Source: Candidatus Competibacteraceae bacterium
GTDB taxonomy: Bacteria > Pseudomonadota > Gammaproteobacteria > Competibacterales > Competibacteraceae
Direction of reading: 5' to 3'
NCBI GenBank assembly: GCA_020445005.1
Contig: JAGRHM010000665.1
Location: forward strand, 1-9,167
Length of the DNA stretch: 9,167 bases
This document shows, in pieces, positions 1 to 6,833 of this stretch (position 1 is its first letter; the number at the start of each line of letters is the position of its first letter). The position numbers were made by a program, and so were the translations under genes. A model generated the notes under the pieces. That model made no database searches. It saw only the letters and a program-made list of their open reading frames with translations, and was not told the DNA's origin.

Positions 1-1
1 T

Positions 2-1144
2 TACGCCACTGATTTAGCGAATCCCCCCTCCACATTGCTCATCAGCCTGCCTTTAATGATATTTACCTTGGTGGCTGCTCTGACCATGCCGCTGGCGGGT
101 TGGCGCTTTGAACGGATTGGCAGCTCGCGGACCTTCGCCGAAGGTGCGTTACTGACGACCGTTGGACTCATTGGAACGGGCCTGGCGTTCAGTTTTTACG
201 ACCTGCTTGGCTGGCGCGCGTTGACCGCGATCGGTTACGCCTTCATGTACGTCGCTTGTCAGGGCTATGTCGTCGCCAACGCCTCACCTCAGCAACAAGC
301 CGGCAGCAGCGCTTTGTTTGTCAGCGGTTTAATGGCCGCCACCATTTGTGGTCCGGCGATTGGCGGTATCCTCGCCGATCACATCGGTTATACCGCCACT
401 TTCGGTTGCGCGGCCATTCTGGCGTCGTGCGCTGGAATAATGGCCTTCCGCTTGCTAAACGCCGCGCCGCTGACGAAGCCCCGGCCACGCCGACCAACGC
501 GCGGCTTGATTCGGGCGTTGGCCGGCAATGGGCGTTTCGCGCTGTTGATGCTGTTTGCCGCCATTCCCGCCAAATTGTTGCTCAATGGCTTCCTGTTCTT
601 CCTCGTGCCATTGACCCTGAGCGAATTTGGCGACAGTCGCTCAGAAATCGGGCGAATTGCCATGATATACGGGCTGGCTGCATTGTTTATGGGGCCAGTG
701 CTGGCTCGGCTGGCTGACCGCTTTGCCCTGCATGGTTTGTTGGTCGGCGTGGGTGGTCTGTTGACCGGACTCGGTCTGATACTGGTGTTTTTCTTTCCCA
801 CGACGACCGGGGTGCTGGTAAGCGTACTGATGCTGGGCATTGGCCAAGCCATGAGCATTTCTTCACAATTGGCGCTGGTAACCGGTATTGGACGAGCGGC
901 GATTGAACAATTTGGCCAGGGACCGGTGCTAGGGAGCTATCGGCTGATCGAACGTCTGGGCGGCGCGGTGGGTCCCCTGGCGGCTGCGGGTCTCGCCGCC
1001 ATCTTCGGTTATCCGGGCGCAATCACCCTCCTTGGTATGCTGGGGGTGCTCACCGCCACCCTGTTCAGCGTCAGCTTCCTGATCCTGGGGGTCGAACCCG
1101 AAGCGGACGATGAATCGCCACCTCTGGAACTTCAAAAAGCCTGA
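2..1144 (+). CDS. MFS permease, 5'-truncated by the window edge
   Basis: This is the C-terminal part of a major facilitator superfamily inner-membrane transporter; the substrate cannot be read from sequence. The frame stays open from base 2 with no stop, and the translation before the TTG at 35 (YATDLANPPST) reads like an MFS TM1-TM2 loop, so that TTG is probably an internal Leu and the true start is upstream. I count about eleven hydrophobic segments, consistent with TM2-TM12 of a 12-helix fold. A motif-A-like loop (AGWRFERIGSSRTF) follows the first, and the equivalent loop of the second half is LARLADRF after TM8. An Arg-rich stretch (KPRPRRPTRG) marks the central cytoplasmic loop. It ends in an acidic tail and a TGA that overlaps the ATG of the next gene (ATGA), so it is co-transcribed with the solute-binding, GNAT and phosphatase genes. 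Family assignment is solid; role in the operon (export or uptake of the sensed molecule) is speculation. Confidence 0.88.
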   Translation, partial: YATDLANPPSTLLISLPLMIFTLVAALTMPLAGWRFERIGSSRTFAEGALLTTVGLIGTGLAFSFYDLLGWRALTAIGYAFMYVACQGYVVANASPQQQAGSSALFVSGLMAATICGPAIGGILADHIGYTATFGCAAILASCAGIMAFRLLNAAPLTKPRPRRPTRGLIRALAGNGRFALLMLFAAIPAKLLLNGFLFFLVPLTLSEFGDSRSEIGRIAMIYGLAALFMGPVLARLADRFALHGLLVGVGGLLTGLGLILVFFFPTTTGVLVSVLMLGIGQAMSISSQLALVTGIGRAAIEQFGQGPVLGSYRLIERLGGAVGPLAAAGLAAIFGYPGAITLLGMLGVLTATLFSVSFLILGVEPEADDESPPLELQKA

Positions 1145-2193
1145 TGATGCGCCGACGTATTCTCCTGCTATCCATTGTGCTGTTGATATTGGCGGGCGAA
1201 GTCTTTGCCGGTCCACCTCCCTCCCCCAACCCTTCCCCGCCAGAGGGGAGGGAGCAAAAGGCAGAGCAGCAACGCTTCCGGATCCTGATGCTGCTCTGGC
1301 GGGGTGAGACCCAGGTAGAAGCCGGCTTCAGGTCTTACGTTGAGGAACGCGAATTACCCTTCGATTTGATTATTCGCGATGCCGGCCAAGACCCGAATCG
1401 TATTCCCGATCTGGTCGCTGAGGCTCGGCAACTCAAACCGGATCTGGTTTATACCTGGGGCACCCCGCTGACCCTGGGCGTGGTTGGCTCCTATGATCAG
1501 GTCGATCCAGCCCGTTATTTAACGGAAATCCCTGTAGTTTTCACCATGGTCGCCTACCCGGTGGAATCGCGTATCGTTCCCGCGTTCGTCTCATCCGAAC
1601 GCAATGTCACCGGCACCACGCATACGGTTCCGGTGGAGGCGCAGATTAAGGCCATACGCGCCTATCGCCCCATGAAACGACTAGCGGTGCTGTACAATCC
1701 CACCGAACCGAACTCGGTCATCAACATTGGCGAATTGCAGCGCGCCGCCCGGAATCTGGATTTCGAATTGCTGGCCGAATCCGTTCCCTTGGATCACGAA
1801 GGTCGTCCTGACCCCAGCATCTTGCCTGAATTGGTGGACCGCTTGGCGGCGCGGGAACCGCAATTTCTGTATCTGGGACCCGATACTTTCATTGGCGAAC
1901 ATCGTCAAACTCTGACGCGCGAAGCGCTGCATCGCCACTTGCCCGTATTCGCCGCTACCGAGCGACCCATCTTTGATAGCCTTATTACCCTTGGGTTGGT
2001 AGCGCCCTATTGGCATCTGGGCCGTTTCACCGCTTTCAAAGTTGAGCAAATCCTGCTACAGAGCCAAAGACCCCGGGATCTTCCGATCGAAACCCTGCAC
2101 CGCCTTACTTATTTCGTCAAGTTGCCGATCGCTCGCCAATTAGATCTTTACCCACCACTGGCTATCCTCAACTATGCCGAGGTGCTCGAATGA
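1144..2193 (+). CDS. Periplasmic ABC_sub_bind-family solute-binding protein
   Basis: A 349-residue secreted binding protein. Residues 1-22 form a Sec signal peptide: MMRRR, a Leu/Ile core, then GEVFA with likely cleavage after Ala22. There is no lipobox Cys, so it should be soluble in the periplasm. The mature part matches the ABC_sub_bind (TrpX/YtlA-like) fold: YTWGTPLT near residue 103, IPVVFTMVAYPV at 129-140, NVTGTTHTVP at 154-163, and KRLAVLYNPTEPNS at 178-191 opening the second lobe. Known relatives bind aromatic amino acids or unidentified ligands; the ligand here is unknown. Residues about 25-37 (PPSPNPSPPEGRE) are encoded by a REP-like palindrome and form a Pro-rich linker not expected in the family. 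The start codon overlaps the MFS stop (ATGA); a second ATG follows immediately at 1147. No ABC permease or ATPase gene is adjacent, and the 3' end overlaps a GNAT gene. Together with the downstream sensor phosphatase this suggests a ligand-sensing rather than uptake role (inference). Confidence 0.88.
   Translation: MMRRRILLLSIVLLILAGEVFAGPPPSPNPSPPEGREQKAEQQRFRILMLLWRGETQVEAGFRSYVEERELPFDLIIRDAGQDPNRIPDLVAEARQLKPDLVYTWGTPLTLGVVGSYDQVDPARYLTEIPVVFTMVAYPVESRIVPAFVSSERNVTGTTHTVPVEAQIKAIRAYRPMKRLAVLYNPTEPNSVINIGELQRAARNLDFELLAESVPLDHEGRPDPSILPELVDRLAAREPQFLYLGPDTFIGEHRQTLTREALHRHLPVFAATERPIFDSLITLGLVAPYWHLGRFTAFKVEQILLQSQRPRDLPIETLHRLTYFVKLPIARQLDLYPPLAILNYAEVLE
1217..1254. repeat. REP-like palindrome inside the binding-protein gene
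   Basis: Perfect 10-bp inverted arms (1217-1226, CTCCCTCCCC, and 1245-1254, GGGGAGGGAG) surround an 18-nt loop containing CAACCC. The pyrimidine-rich left arm, CCCCCAACCC core and purine-rich right arm resemble the dispersed palindromes found in many proteobacterial genomes, usually between genes. Here the element is in frame and codes for a Pro-rich linker (SPNPSPPEGRE) directly after the signal peptide. Only one copy is visible, so dispersed-repeat status is inferred from resemblance, not shown. Confidence 0.6.
2179..2184 (+). promoter_or_regulatory. Ribosome binding site for the GNAT gene
   Basis: GAGGTG lies 5 nt before the ATG at 2190, inside the end of the binding-protein gene. It is the only clear Shine-Dalgarno at the three overlapping junctions of this operon; the ATGs at 1144 and 2942 have no obvious one and probably depend on translational coupling. 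Confidence 0.55.
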
Positions 2194-2945
2194 GCTGTAG
2201 CAGTCCGGATGAAATCCCGGCTGACTTTCACCGAATCGGGTTGCTCACCCGGCGCAGCGGGCAACCGGTTCAGGTTCCCTTTCGCGCGCGTCTGCTGAAA
2301 CCGACCGCATTGGCTGAAGTGCAGGACATCCATCAGGAAGCGTTGCGTCGATTACCGGAACCGGGACTGGTCCGCGCTGATTCGGAGGCTTTTTTCGCTC
2401 ATCACTTCAGCGGCGAAGGACGCACCCTGGGAGTGTTTGCCGAAGATCGGCTGATCGCCTATGGCATTCTGGGCTTACCCGCAGGACCGGACTACCGCTA
2501 TGACCGGTTCCTTGAGGATCTAGGTCTGCCCGCCGGCGAATGGCCTCGCATGGCCCAGTTAATCGGGGTGGCGGTGCGGCCCGAATGGCGCGGCAATAGC
2601 TTGCATCGCCGCTTATGCGAATGGCGACTGGAATTGGCCCATACTGTTCATCGCTGGCAAATCGCGGCGGTCTCCGCACCCGGTAATCCCTGCAGTTGGC
2701 GCAATCTGTTAGCGGCAGGGCTGCGGGTCAAAGGCATCAAATTGCTAGGCGGCCAGCAGTTACGCTACCTGCTCCACGCTGATCTGCGCGGTGCGCCACC
2801 CCTCGATTCCGCCGGCGCTGTAACCGTCGAGGTCTCCGCCATGACTGAGCAACGGCGTCTGCTGGCAACTGGTTACTGGGGTTATGCCGCCGTCGTGGCG
2901 CAGAATGTTCCGCAACTGCGTTACGCGCGTCCCCTTCCGCCATGA
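2190..2945 (+). CDS. GNAT-like N-acetyltransferase
   Basis: A 251-residue soluble protein with the order of a GNAT fold. Residues 31-60 give the first strand and helix (FRARLLKPTALAEVQDIHQ). Residues 79-93 form a hairpin (TLGVFAEDRLIAYGI). Residues 123-142 carry the acetyl-CoA pyrophosphate-binding motif A (LIGVAVRPEWRGNSLHRRL). Residues 163-178 follow with APGNPCSWRNLLAAGL, typical of the late strand/helix where Asn and aromatic residues contact CoA. Motif A reads RGNSL where the classical form is RGxGx, so the second glycine is Ser. The last 50 residues (from LDSAGA) may form a substrate lid. The substrate is unknown: a small molecule or a lysine of a neighbouring protein are both possible. 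It overlaps the binding-protein stop and the phosphatase start by ATGA and is translated from a good Shine-Dalgarno. Its position between a periplasmic binding protein and a sensor phosphatase suggests regulatory or metabolic coupling, but no function can be assigned. Confidence 0.75.
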   Translation: MSCSSPDEIPADFHRIGLLTRRSGQPVQVPFRARLLKPTALAEVQDIHQEALRRLPEPGLVRADSEAFFAHHFSGEGRTLGVFAEDRLIAYGILGLPAGPDYRYDRFLEDLGLPAGEWPRMAQLIGVAVRPEWRGNSLHRRLCEWRLELAHTVHRWQIAAVSAPGNPCSWRNLLAAGLRVKGIKLLGGQQLRYLLHADLRGAPPLDSAGAVTVEVSAMTEQRRLLATGYWGYAAVVAQNVPQLRYARPLPP

Positions 2946-4756
2946 AATTGCGCACCCGCATTACCCTGAGCGTCACGCTTTCTTTTATCGTTGTGGCCGG
3001 CGGTTTGGCGCTGGAAGGACGGGTGCGCGAATGGGAAGCCGAACGCCGCTACCAGGAAGTTCTGCTGACAGGCTATCAAAACACCTGGAACGGCATTGCC
3101 AACGCTGGATTGCAACGTCTAGCGGCCCTCATTCCGACAATCACCCGCAATCAAGAGGCATTGCGCACTCTGGCGCAGCGCGATCGCGCTGGTTACGCGC
3201 GCAGTCTGGTGGAATTCGTCGCCAACTTGCAAACCAACGCGCCGCCGATCTCCTTTGAAACCGTCATTTTGAATGGCGATCTATTCTTTAGCACCGAAGA
3301 TGATAATTTTAGCAGGGTCACCCCGTCCGCTGATCCAGCTCGGCCGCATCTACTATCTCCGCGCCTGATCGACGCCACGCTCCGCGACGGTAACACGCTG
3401 CTAGGGCTTGTTCCCTTGCGCGATGGTCATTACGGCTTGACTGTCGCCTTTCCACTGTTGGATCGAACGGGTCCCACCGCGATCAGCGCGCTGTATCTGC
3501 ATGTTGATCACCTGCTGCCGGCCTTTGCCGCCAGCGTCAACGCACCCGCGTTTTTCCAGCACCCCAACGGCTCCTTAGATCAAGGCACCGATCCGGTACT
3601 GTGGCAACGCCTGGCTACGCAATTGACGACCCACCATGATCGTCAAGTTCGCACCGAACGCTATGACAGTCGGGTGTACACGGTCGCTGGATTGCCACTA
3701 CAGGATTTGTTCGGCCAGCAAGTGGTGATTTTACTCACGATCGAGGACATTACCACCGCCTACTGGCGCGATATTCTGCTCGACGCCCTCTCGCATGGCG
3801 GGGTCGTCGTGACGCTCCTGTTGTTTCTGGGAGGACTGCACTGGTCGCTGCGTCGGGCGTTCCGGCCCCTCAATCAGGTCATCAGCGTTCTAAACGCTTT
3901 GGGCCGGGGTGACGTCCACATGCCAGAGTTATCAGCCAATCCGTCCCGCGACGACGAAATTGGTCGCCTGGCTCATACTGTTGAGCAGTTTCACCAGGCT
4001 CAGGTCGCGCGCAGCCAGTTGGCCAAGCTGCGCCAGGAATTGCATATCGCGGCAAACATTCAACGTTCGCTACTGCCGGCGTGCTTCCCGAAAAGAGCGG
4101 AGTTTGACTTATTTGCCGAATTGCACCCGTTTGGCGAAGTCGGCGGTGATTTTTACGATTTCTTTGAGTTGCCTGATGGCCGCTTCGGACTCGTTATCGC
4201 TGACGTATCGGACAAAGGCGTCGCCGCAGCGTTGTTTATGGCGGTTGCGCGCACCGTCATCCATGCCGTCGCGCAGATCGTGCCAGACCCAGGACCTTGC
4301 ATGGAACAGGCGAACGCCCTGTTGAGCGAGGACAATGCTACGGCGATGTTCGTCACCGTATGTTATGGAACGCTTGATCCGGCCAGTGGGGAATTTCGCT
4401 ATGCCAACGCGGGGCATAATCCCGCCTACCATATCGCGGCGGATCACACAGTGACGGCGCTGCCCTTGACCGGCGGCATGGCGCTGGGGATCATGGGCGA
4501 CCTGACCTTCGCCGAGCGAAGTTGCATCCTGGAGCCAGGCGAGCGCCTGCTGTTTTACACGGACGGAGTCACTGAAGCCATCAACCCGCGCAACGAGGAA
4601 TTCACGACCCATCGTCTTGAGACGGTGTTGGCGCTAGCGCCGACCGAGACCCGGGCGCTCATTACCGCCGTTACCACCGCAGTTCAGACCTTCGCAGAGG
4701 GCGCCCCGCCCGCCGACGATTTGACTTTGCTGGCGCTGGTTTATCGGGGAACTTGA
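2942..4756 (+). CDS. Membrane sensor PP2C (SpoIIE/RsbU-type) phosphatase with HAMP
   Basis: A 604-residue single-chain receptor phosphatase. Residues 1-24 hold a basic N-terminus and TM1. Residues 25-283 form a periplasmic region that looks like a double-Cache sensor (ETVILNGDLFFSTEDD near 106-121; TAISALYLHVDHLLPAF near 179-195; a final DLFGQQVVILLTIEDIT just before the membrane), tentative by eye. TM2 is about 284-301, HAMP about 302-355 (FRPLNQVISVLNALGRGD, then DDEIGRLAHTVEQF), then a signalling helix with the family linker ELHIAANIQRSLLPACFP (366-383). The PP2C_SIG domain runs from about 385 to 602 with its metal ligands intact: VGGDFYDF (D403), IADVSDKG (D421, D424), FYTDGVTEA (D541), ADDLTLL (D592, D593), plus YANAGHNPAY. 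It should be an active Mn/Mg-dependent Ser/Thr phosphatase in the cytoplasm, typically acting on a phosphorylated STAS anti-anti-sigma factor. No STAS or anti-sigma gene is in the window. Last gene of the operon; its ATG overlaps the GNAT stop. Confidence 0.93.
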   Translation: MKLRTRITLSVTLSFIVVAGGLALEGRVREWEAERRYQEVLLTGYQNTWNGIANAGLQRLAALIPTITRNQEALRTLAQRDRAGYARSLVEFVANLQTNAPPISFETVILNGDLFFSTEDDNFSRVTPSADPARPHLLSPRLIDATLRDGNTLLGLVPLRDGHYGLTVAFPLLDRTGPTAISALYLHVDHLLPAFAASVNAPAFFQHPNGSLDQGTDPVLWQRLATQLTTHHDRQVRTERYDSRVYTVAGLPLQDLFGQQVVILLTIEDITTAYWRDILLDALSHGGVVVTLLLFLGGLHWSLRRAFRPLNQVISVLNALGRGDVHMPELSANPSRDDEIGRLAHTVEQFHQAQVARSQLAKLRQELHIAANIQRSLLPACFPKRAEFDLFAELHPFGEVGGDFYDFFELPDGRFGLVIADVSDKGVAAALFMAVARTVIHAVAQIVPDPGPCMEQANALLSEDNATAMFVTVCYGTLDPASGEFRYANAGHNPAYHIAADHTVTALPLTGGMALGIMGDLTFAERSCILEPGERLLFYTDGVTEAINPRNEEFTTHRLETVLALAPTETRALITAVTTAVQTFAEGAPPADDLTLLALVYRGT

Positions 4757-4794
4757 ACCCAGTCATTTCAACCGCGCCTGACCCGCCTGACCGA
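4757..4794. other. Convergent intergenic gap
   Basis: These 38 bp separate the stop codons of two converging operons. A 7-bp GC inverted repeat (4772-4778 with 4805-4811, 26-nt loop) spans the gap into the moxR 3' end, but no T-run follows on either strand, so I do not call it an intrinsic terminator. Confidence 0.5.
4775..4792. repeat. Perfect tandem 9-bp repeat
   Basis: CGCCTGACC occurs twice head to tail (4775-4783 and 4784-4792) and fills about half of the convergent gap. It could be a small slippage duplication or a protein-binding site; no function can be assigned. Confidence 0.5.
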
Positions 4795-5799
4795 TCACAC
4801 TCTCGGCGCGGCCACTCGCCGCAGCAGGTCATCAAGCACTTCATCGATGTGCGCTCCTTCCATCTCATACTCCGCCGCCAGCGTCAGCCGATGACGCAAG
4901 GCCGGCTTGGCGATGCTCTTGACATCATCCGGAGTGACGAAATCCCGCTGGTTCAACAACGCCTGGGCGCGGGCGGCGCGAATCAGAGCAATGCCGCCGC
5001 GCGGTCCTGCGCCAATCGCAAACCCCGGCGTTTTCCGGGTCGCCGCCGCCAGGCGCGCCGCGTAATCCAGCACCGCCTCATCGACATTCAGCCGGGCTGC
5101 AATCCGTTGCAGGGTGAGCACCCGTTCCGGATCAGCCACCGCCCGCACCCGCGACACATCCAGCTTGTCCCCAACCTGTCCGCCGGTCACTTGACGCAAC
5201 AGCGCAACTTCTTCCTCAAGAGTAGGGTAATCGATCTGCACTTTCAGCAGAAACCGGTCGAGTTGCGCTTCCGGCAAGGGATAGGTGCCTTCATGTTCGA
5301 TGGGATTCTGCGTGGCCAGAGTCATGAACGGTGGCGGCAGCGGGAAGGACTGGCCTTCAATGGTCACCTGCCCCTCCTGCATCACCTCCAGCAACGCCGC
5401 CTGCGTTTTCGCTGGGGCGCGATTGATCTCGTCGGCCAGCAGGAAATGGCAAAACACTGGCCCTCGGCGGATTTCAAATCGCTCTTCACGCAGATTGTAC
5501 AGGGCATGGCCGGTCACATCGCTGGGCATCAGGTCAGCGGTAAACTGGATGCGGCCAAAACGGGCGTTGACGCAAGCGGCCAGCGCACGCACCAGCAGGG
5601 TTTTACCCAGTCCCGGCACGCCTTCGACCAGCACATGACCGGCAGCGCCCAAGGCGATCAGCGCCTGGTCGACCACCGCTTGCTGGCCTATCAGCACTTG
5701 ACCAATTTCGCGCCGCAGGGTTTGCAGAAAATCGCCCGCCCACTGCAATTCGGCGCTGGAAGGCGGATTCACGCTAGCGGTGGGAGAGGTTTCACTCAT
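4795..5799 (-). CDS. MoxR-family AAA+ ATPase
   Basis: A 334-residue cytoplasmic AAA+ ATPase of the MoxR group (AAA_3 plus C-terminal lid). Family members act as chaperone-like remodelers, often with VWA-domain or membrane partners. Visible motifs: Walker A GVPGLGKT at 60-67; Walker B with FLLADEINRAPAKTQ at 119-133; sensor 1 LATQNPIEHEGTYPLPEAQ at 161-179, running into the Arg finger region QLDRF; and a sensor-2-like GAGPRGGIALIRAARAQALL before the lid, which ends VTPDDVKSIAKPALRHRL. All key residues are present and the length is normal. The ATG overlaps the DUF4350 stop by 4 nt (5796-5799) with no clear Shine-Dalgarno, so translation is probably coupled. It is the last gene of the leftward operon; in many relatives a DUF58 gene follows, but here the convergent phosphatase gene does. 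The first 20 residues are low-complexity (Ser/Thr/Pro), as is common. Confidence 0.95.
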   Translation of the reverse strand: MSETSPTASVNPPSSAELQWAGDFLQTLRREIGQVLIGQQAVVDQALIALGAAGHVLVEGVPGLGKTLLVRALAACVNARFGRIQFTADLMPSDVTGHALYNLREERFEIRRGPVFCHFLLADEINRAPAKTQAALLEVMQEGQVTIEGQSFPLPPPFMTLATQNPIEHEGTYPLPEAQLDRFLLKVQIDYPTLEEEVALLRQVTGGQVGDKLDVSRVRAVADPERVLTLQRIAARLNVDEAVLDYAARLAAATRKTPGFAIGAGPRGGIALIRAARAQALLNQRDFVTPDDVKSIAKPALRHRLTLAAEYEMEGAHIDEVLDDLLRRVAAPRV

Positions 5800-6833
5800 C
5801 GGGGGCGATTAAGACGTTGCAGGGTTTGCAGGGTTTGGACCAGATCACGTTCATTCAGCGGCTGGTCGGAGTGGGTTAACACCGCGATATCAGGCGCTGA
5901 ACCGGGCTGGCGATGTTCGATTTGACGTAGAGTATAGTGGCGAGCCGCCTGGAGGAGCATTGGTCCAGCGCCTTGTCGCCACAGGAAACGGGAACAGGCG
6001 CGCAGATGTTCCCCCAATCGCCGTTGTTCGCCGGAACGCGAGACCAGGAGCGGCCCCAGTCGCTGGCTGTAGCTCCACAGCGCCGTCATCAGCGTCAGGA
6101 TCAATCCCGCCAGAGGCATCCAGGCGTATTGCCACAGGAGTTGCGCCAGCGACGGGGTCAGCATCCGGTATTGGAGCCAGAGCTCGCCGCCGGGATCGCT
6201 CTGGTGAAGCAGCCCCCATAGAAAATCGGCATGCTCATGTTCGGCGAGCCGGCCGTTAGTGAACAGGCTCAGGTCCGTCAGCAGCGTAATTCGCCCTGCG
6301 CCCCATTCAAATGATCGCCAAAAGTCGCCATTCAATCGCAAATCGGCGCGAAAGCGAACCTGCAAGGGCGTCATCGCGGCGCTCAGTTTCACGGAAACCG
6401 GATCGGCGACCGGTTCCTCGACGCGCTGACTGTGAACTTCAAGCGAATTAAGCAGATGATCGCGGCCCTGGCCGGGTTCATAAGGCTGTTGCACGCTGAC
6501 CAGTAAATGCCCACCCGCCTTCACCCAATCCAGCAACCATTGGCTGTCAGCCGCGCTGAGCGCGTAGCTGGGGATGGCGATGAGGAGGGTATCCATGATA
6601 TGGAGTGGGTGAGGCAACTCATCCAGCCGACGCACACTATGGACCGTGCGACCCAAGCGGGTCAACAGCCGTTCCGCCAGGTAAAACGGATTGCGTCGGG
6701 CGGCTTCGTCATAGCCAGTGTAAACCTCTTCACTGCGTTGGATCAGGTGCTGACTGAGCCACAGCAATACACCGCCCACGCTGAACAGCGCCAGCAGAAT
6801 CAAGGGAATCAACCATAATCGGGGATGGGTCAT
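5796..6833 (-). CDS. DUF4350-domain membrane protein
   Basis: A 345-residue protein with two membrane segments. TM1 is about residues 6-27 (LWLIPLILLALFSVGGVLLW). An extracytoplasmic DUF4350 domain of roughly 40-215 follows, starting NPFYLAERLL and containing MDTLLIAIPSYAL and an LLDWVKAGGHLLVSV strand/turn resembling a class-I glutamine-amidotransferase-like fold without an evident catalytic Cys. TM2 is about 236-254, followed by a cytoplasmic tail with SQRLGPLLVSRSGEQRRLGE and HLRACSRFLWRQGAG, which is the conserved hallmark of this family in moxR clusters. Biochemical function is unknown; it is inferred to work with the MoxR ATPase and the DUF4129 and SpoIIM-like proteins as an envelope-associated complex. 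The ATG overlaps the DUF4129 stop by 4 nt; a weak GGGAG lies about 12 nt upstream. Confidence 0.85.
   Translation of the reverse strand: MTHPRLWLIPLILLALFSVGGVLLWLSQHLIQRSEEVYTGYDEAARRNPFYLAERLLTRLGRTVHSVRRLDELPHPLHIMDTLLIAIPSYALSAADSQWLLDWVKAGGHLLVSVQQPYEPGQGRDHLLNSLEVHSQRVEEPVADPVSVKLSAAMTPLQVRFRADLRLNGDFWRSFEWGAGRITLLTDLSLFTNGRLAEHEHADFLWGLLHQSDPGGELWLQYRMLTPSLAQLLWQYAWMPLAGLILTLMTALWSYSQRLGPLLVSRSGEQRRLGEHLRACSRFLWRQGAGPMLLQAARHYTLRQIEHRQPGSAPDIAVLTHSDQPLNERDLVQTLQTLQRLNRPR

Noticed and set aside
35..37. TTG as start of the MFS gene
   Set aside because: The frame is open to base 2 and the preceding residues fit an MFS loop; starting here would remove TM1.
388..858. - strand open frame opposite the MFS gene
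   Set aside because: Low-complexity Ser/Pro/Arg translation opposite clear MFS transmembrane coding sequence; no family resemblance.
1110..1307. Short + strand frame across the MFS/binding-protein junction
   Set aside because: It lies out of frame with two well-supported genes and has no independent start signal or domain.
4109..4612. - strand open frame opposite the PP2C domain
   Set aside because: It runs antisense to the intact metal-binding motifs of the phosphatase and has no recognisable features.
4772..4811. Possible bidirectional intrinsic terminator
   Set aside because: The stem is only 7 bp with a 26-nt loop, it extends into the moxR coding end, and no T-run follows on either strand.
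4753..5925. Long + strand open frame (390 codons) opposite moxR
   Set aside because: Its translation is rich in Arg, Gln and His with no recognisable domain, while the opposite strand encodes a complete MoxR ATPase with all motifs. It is a GC-rich antisense shadow.
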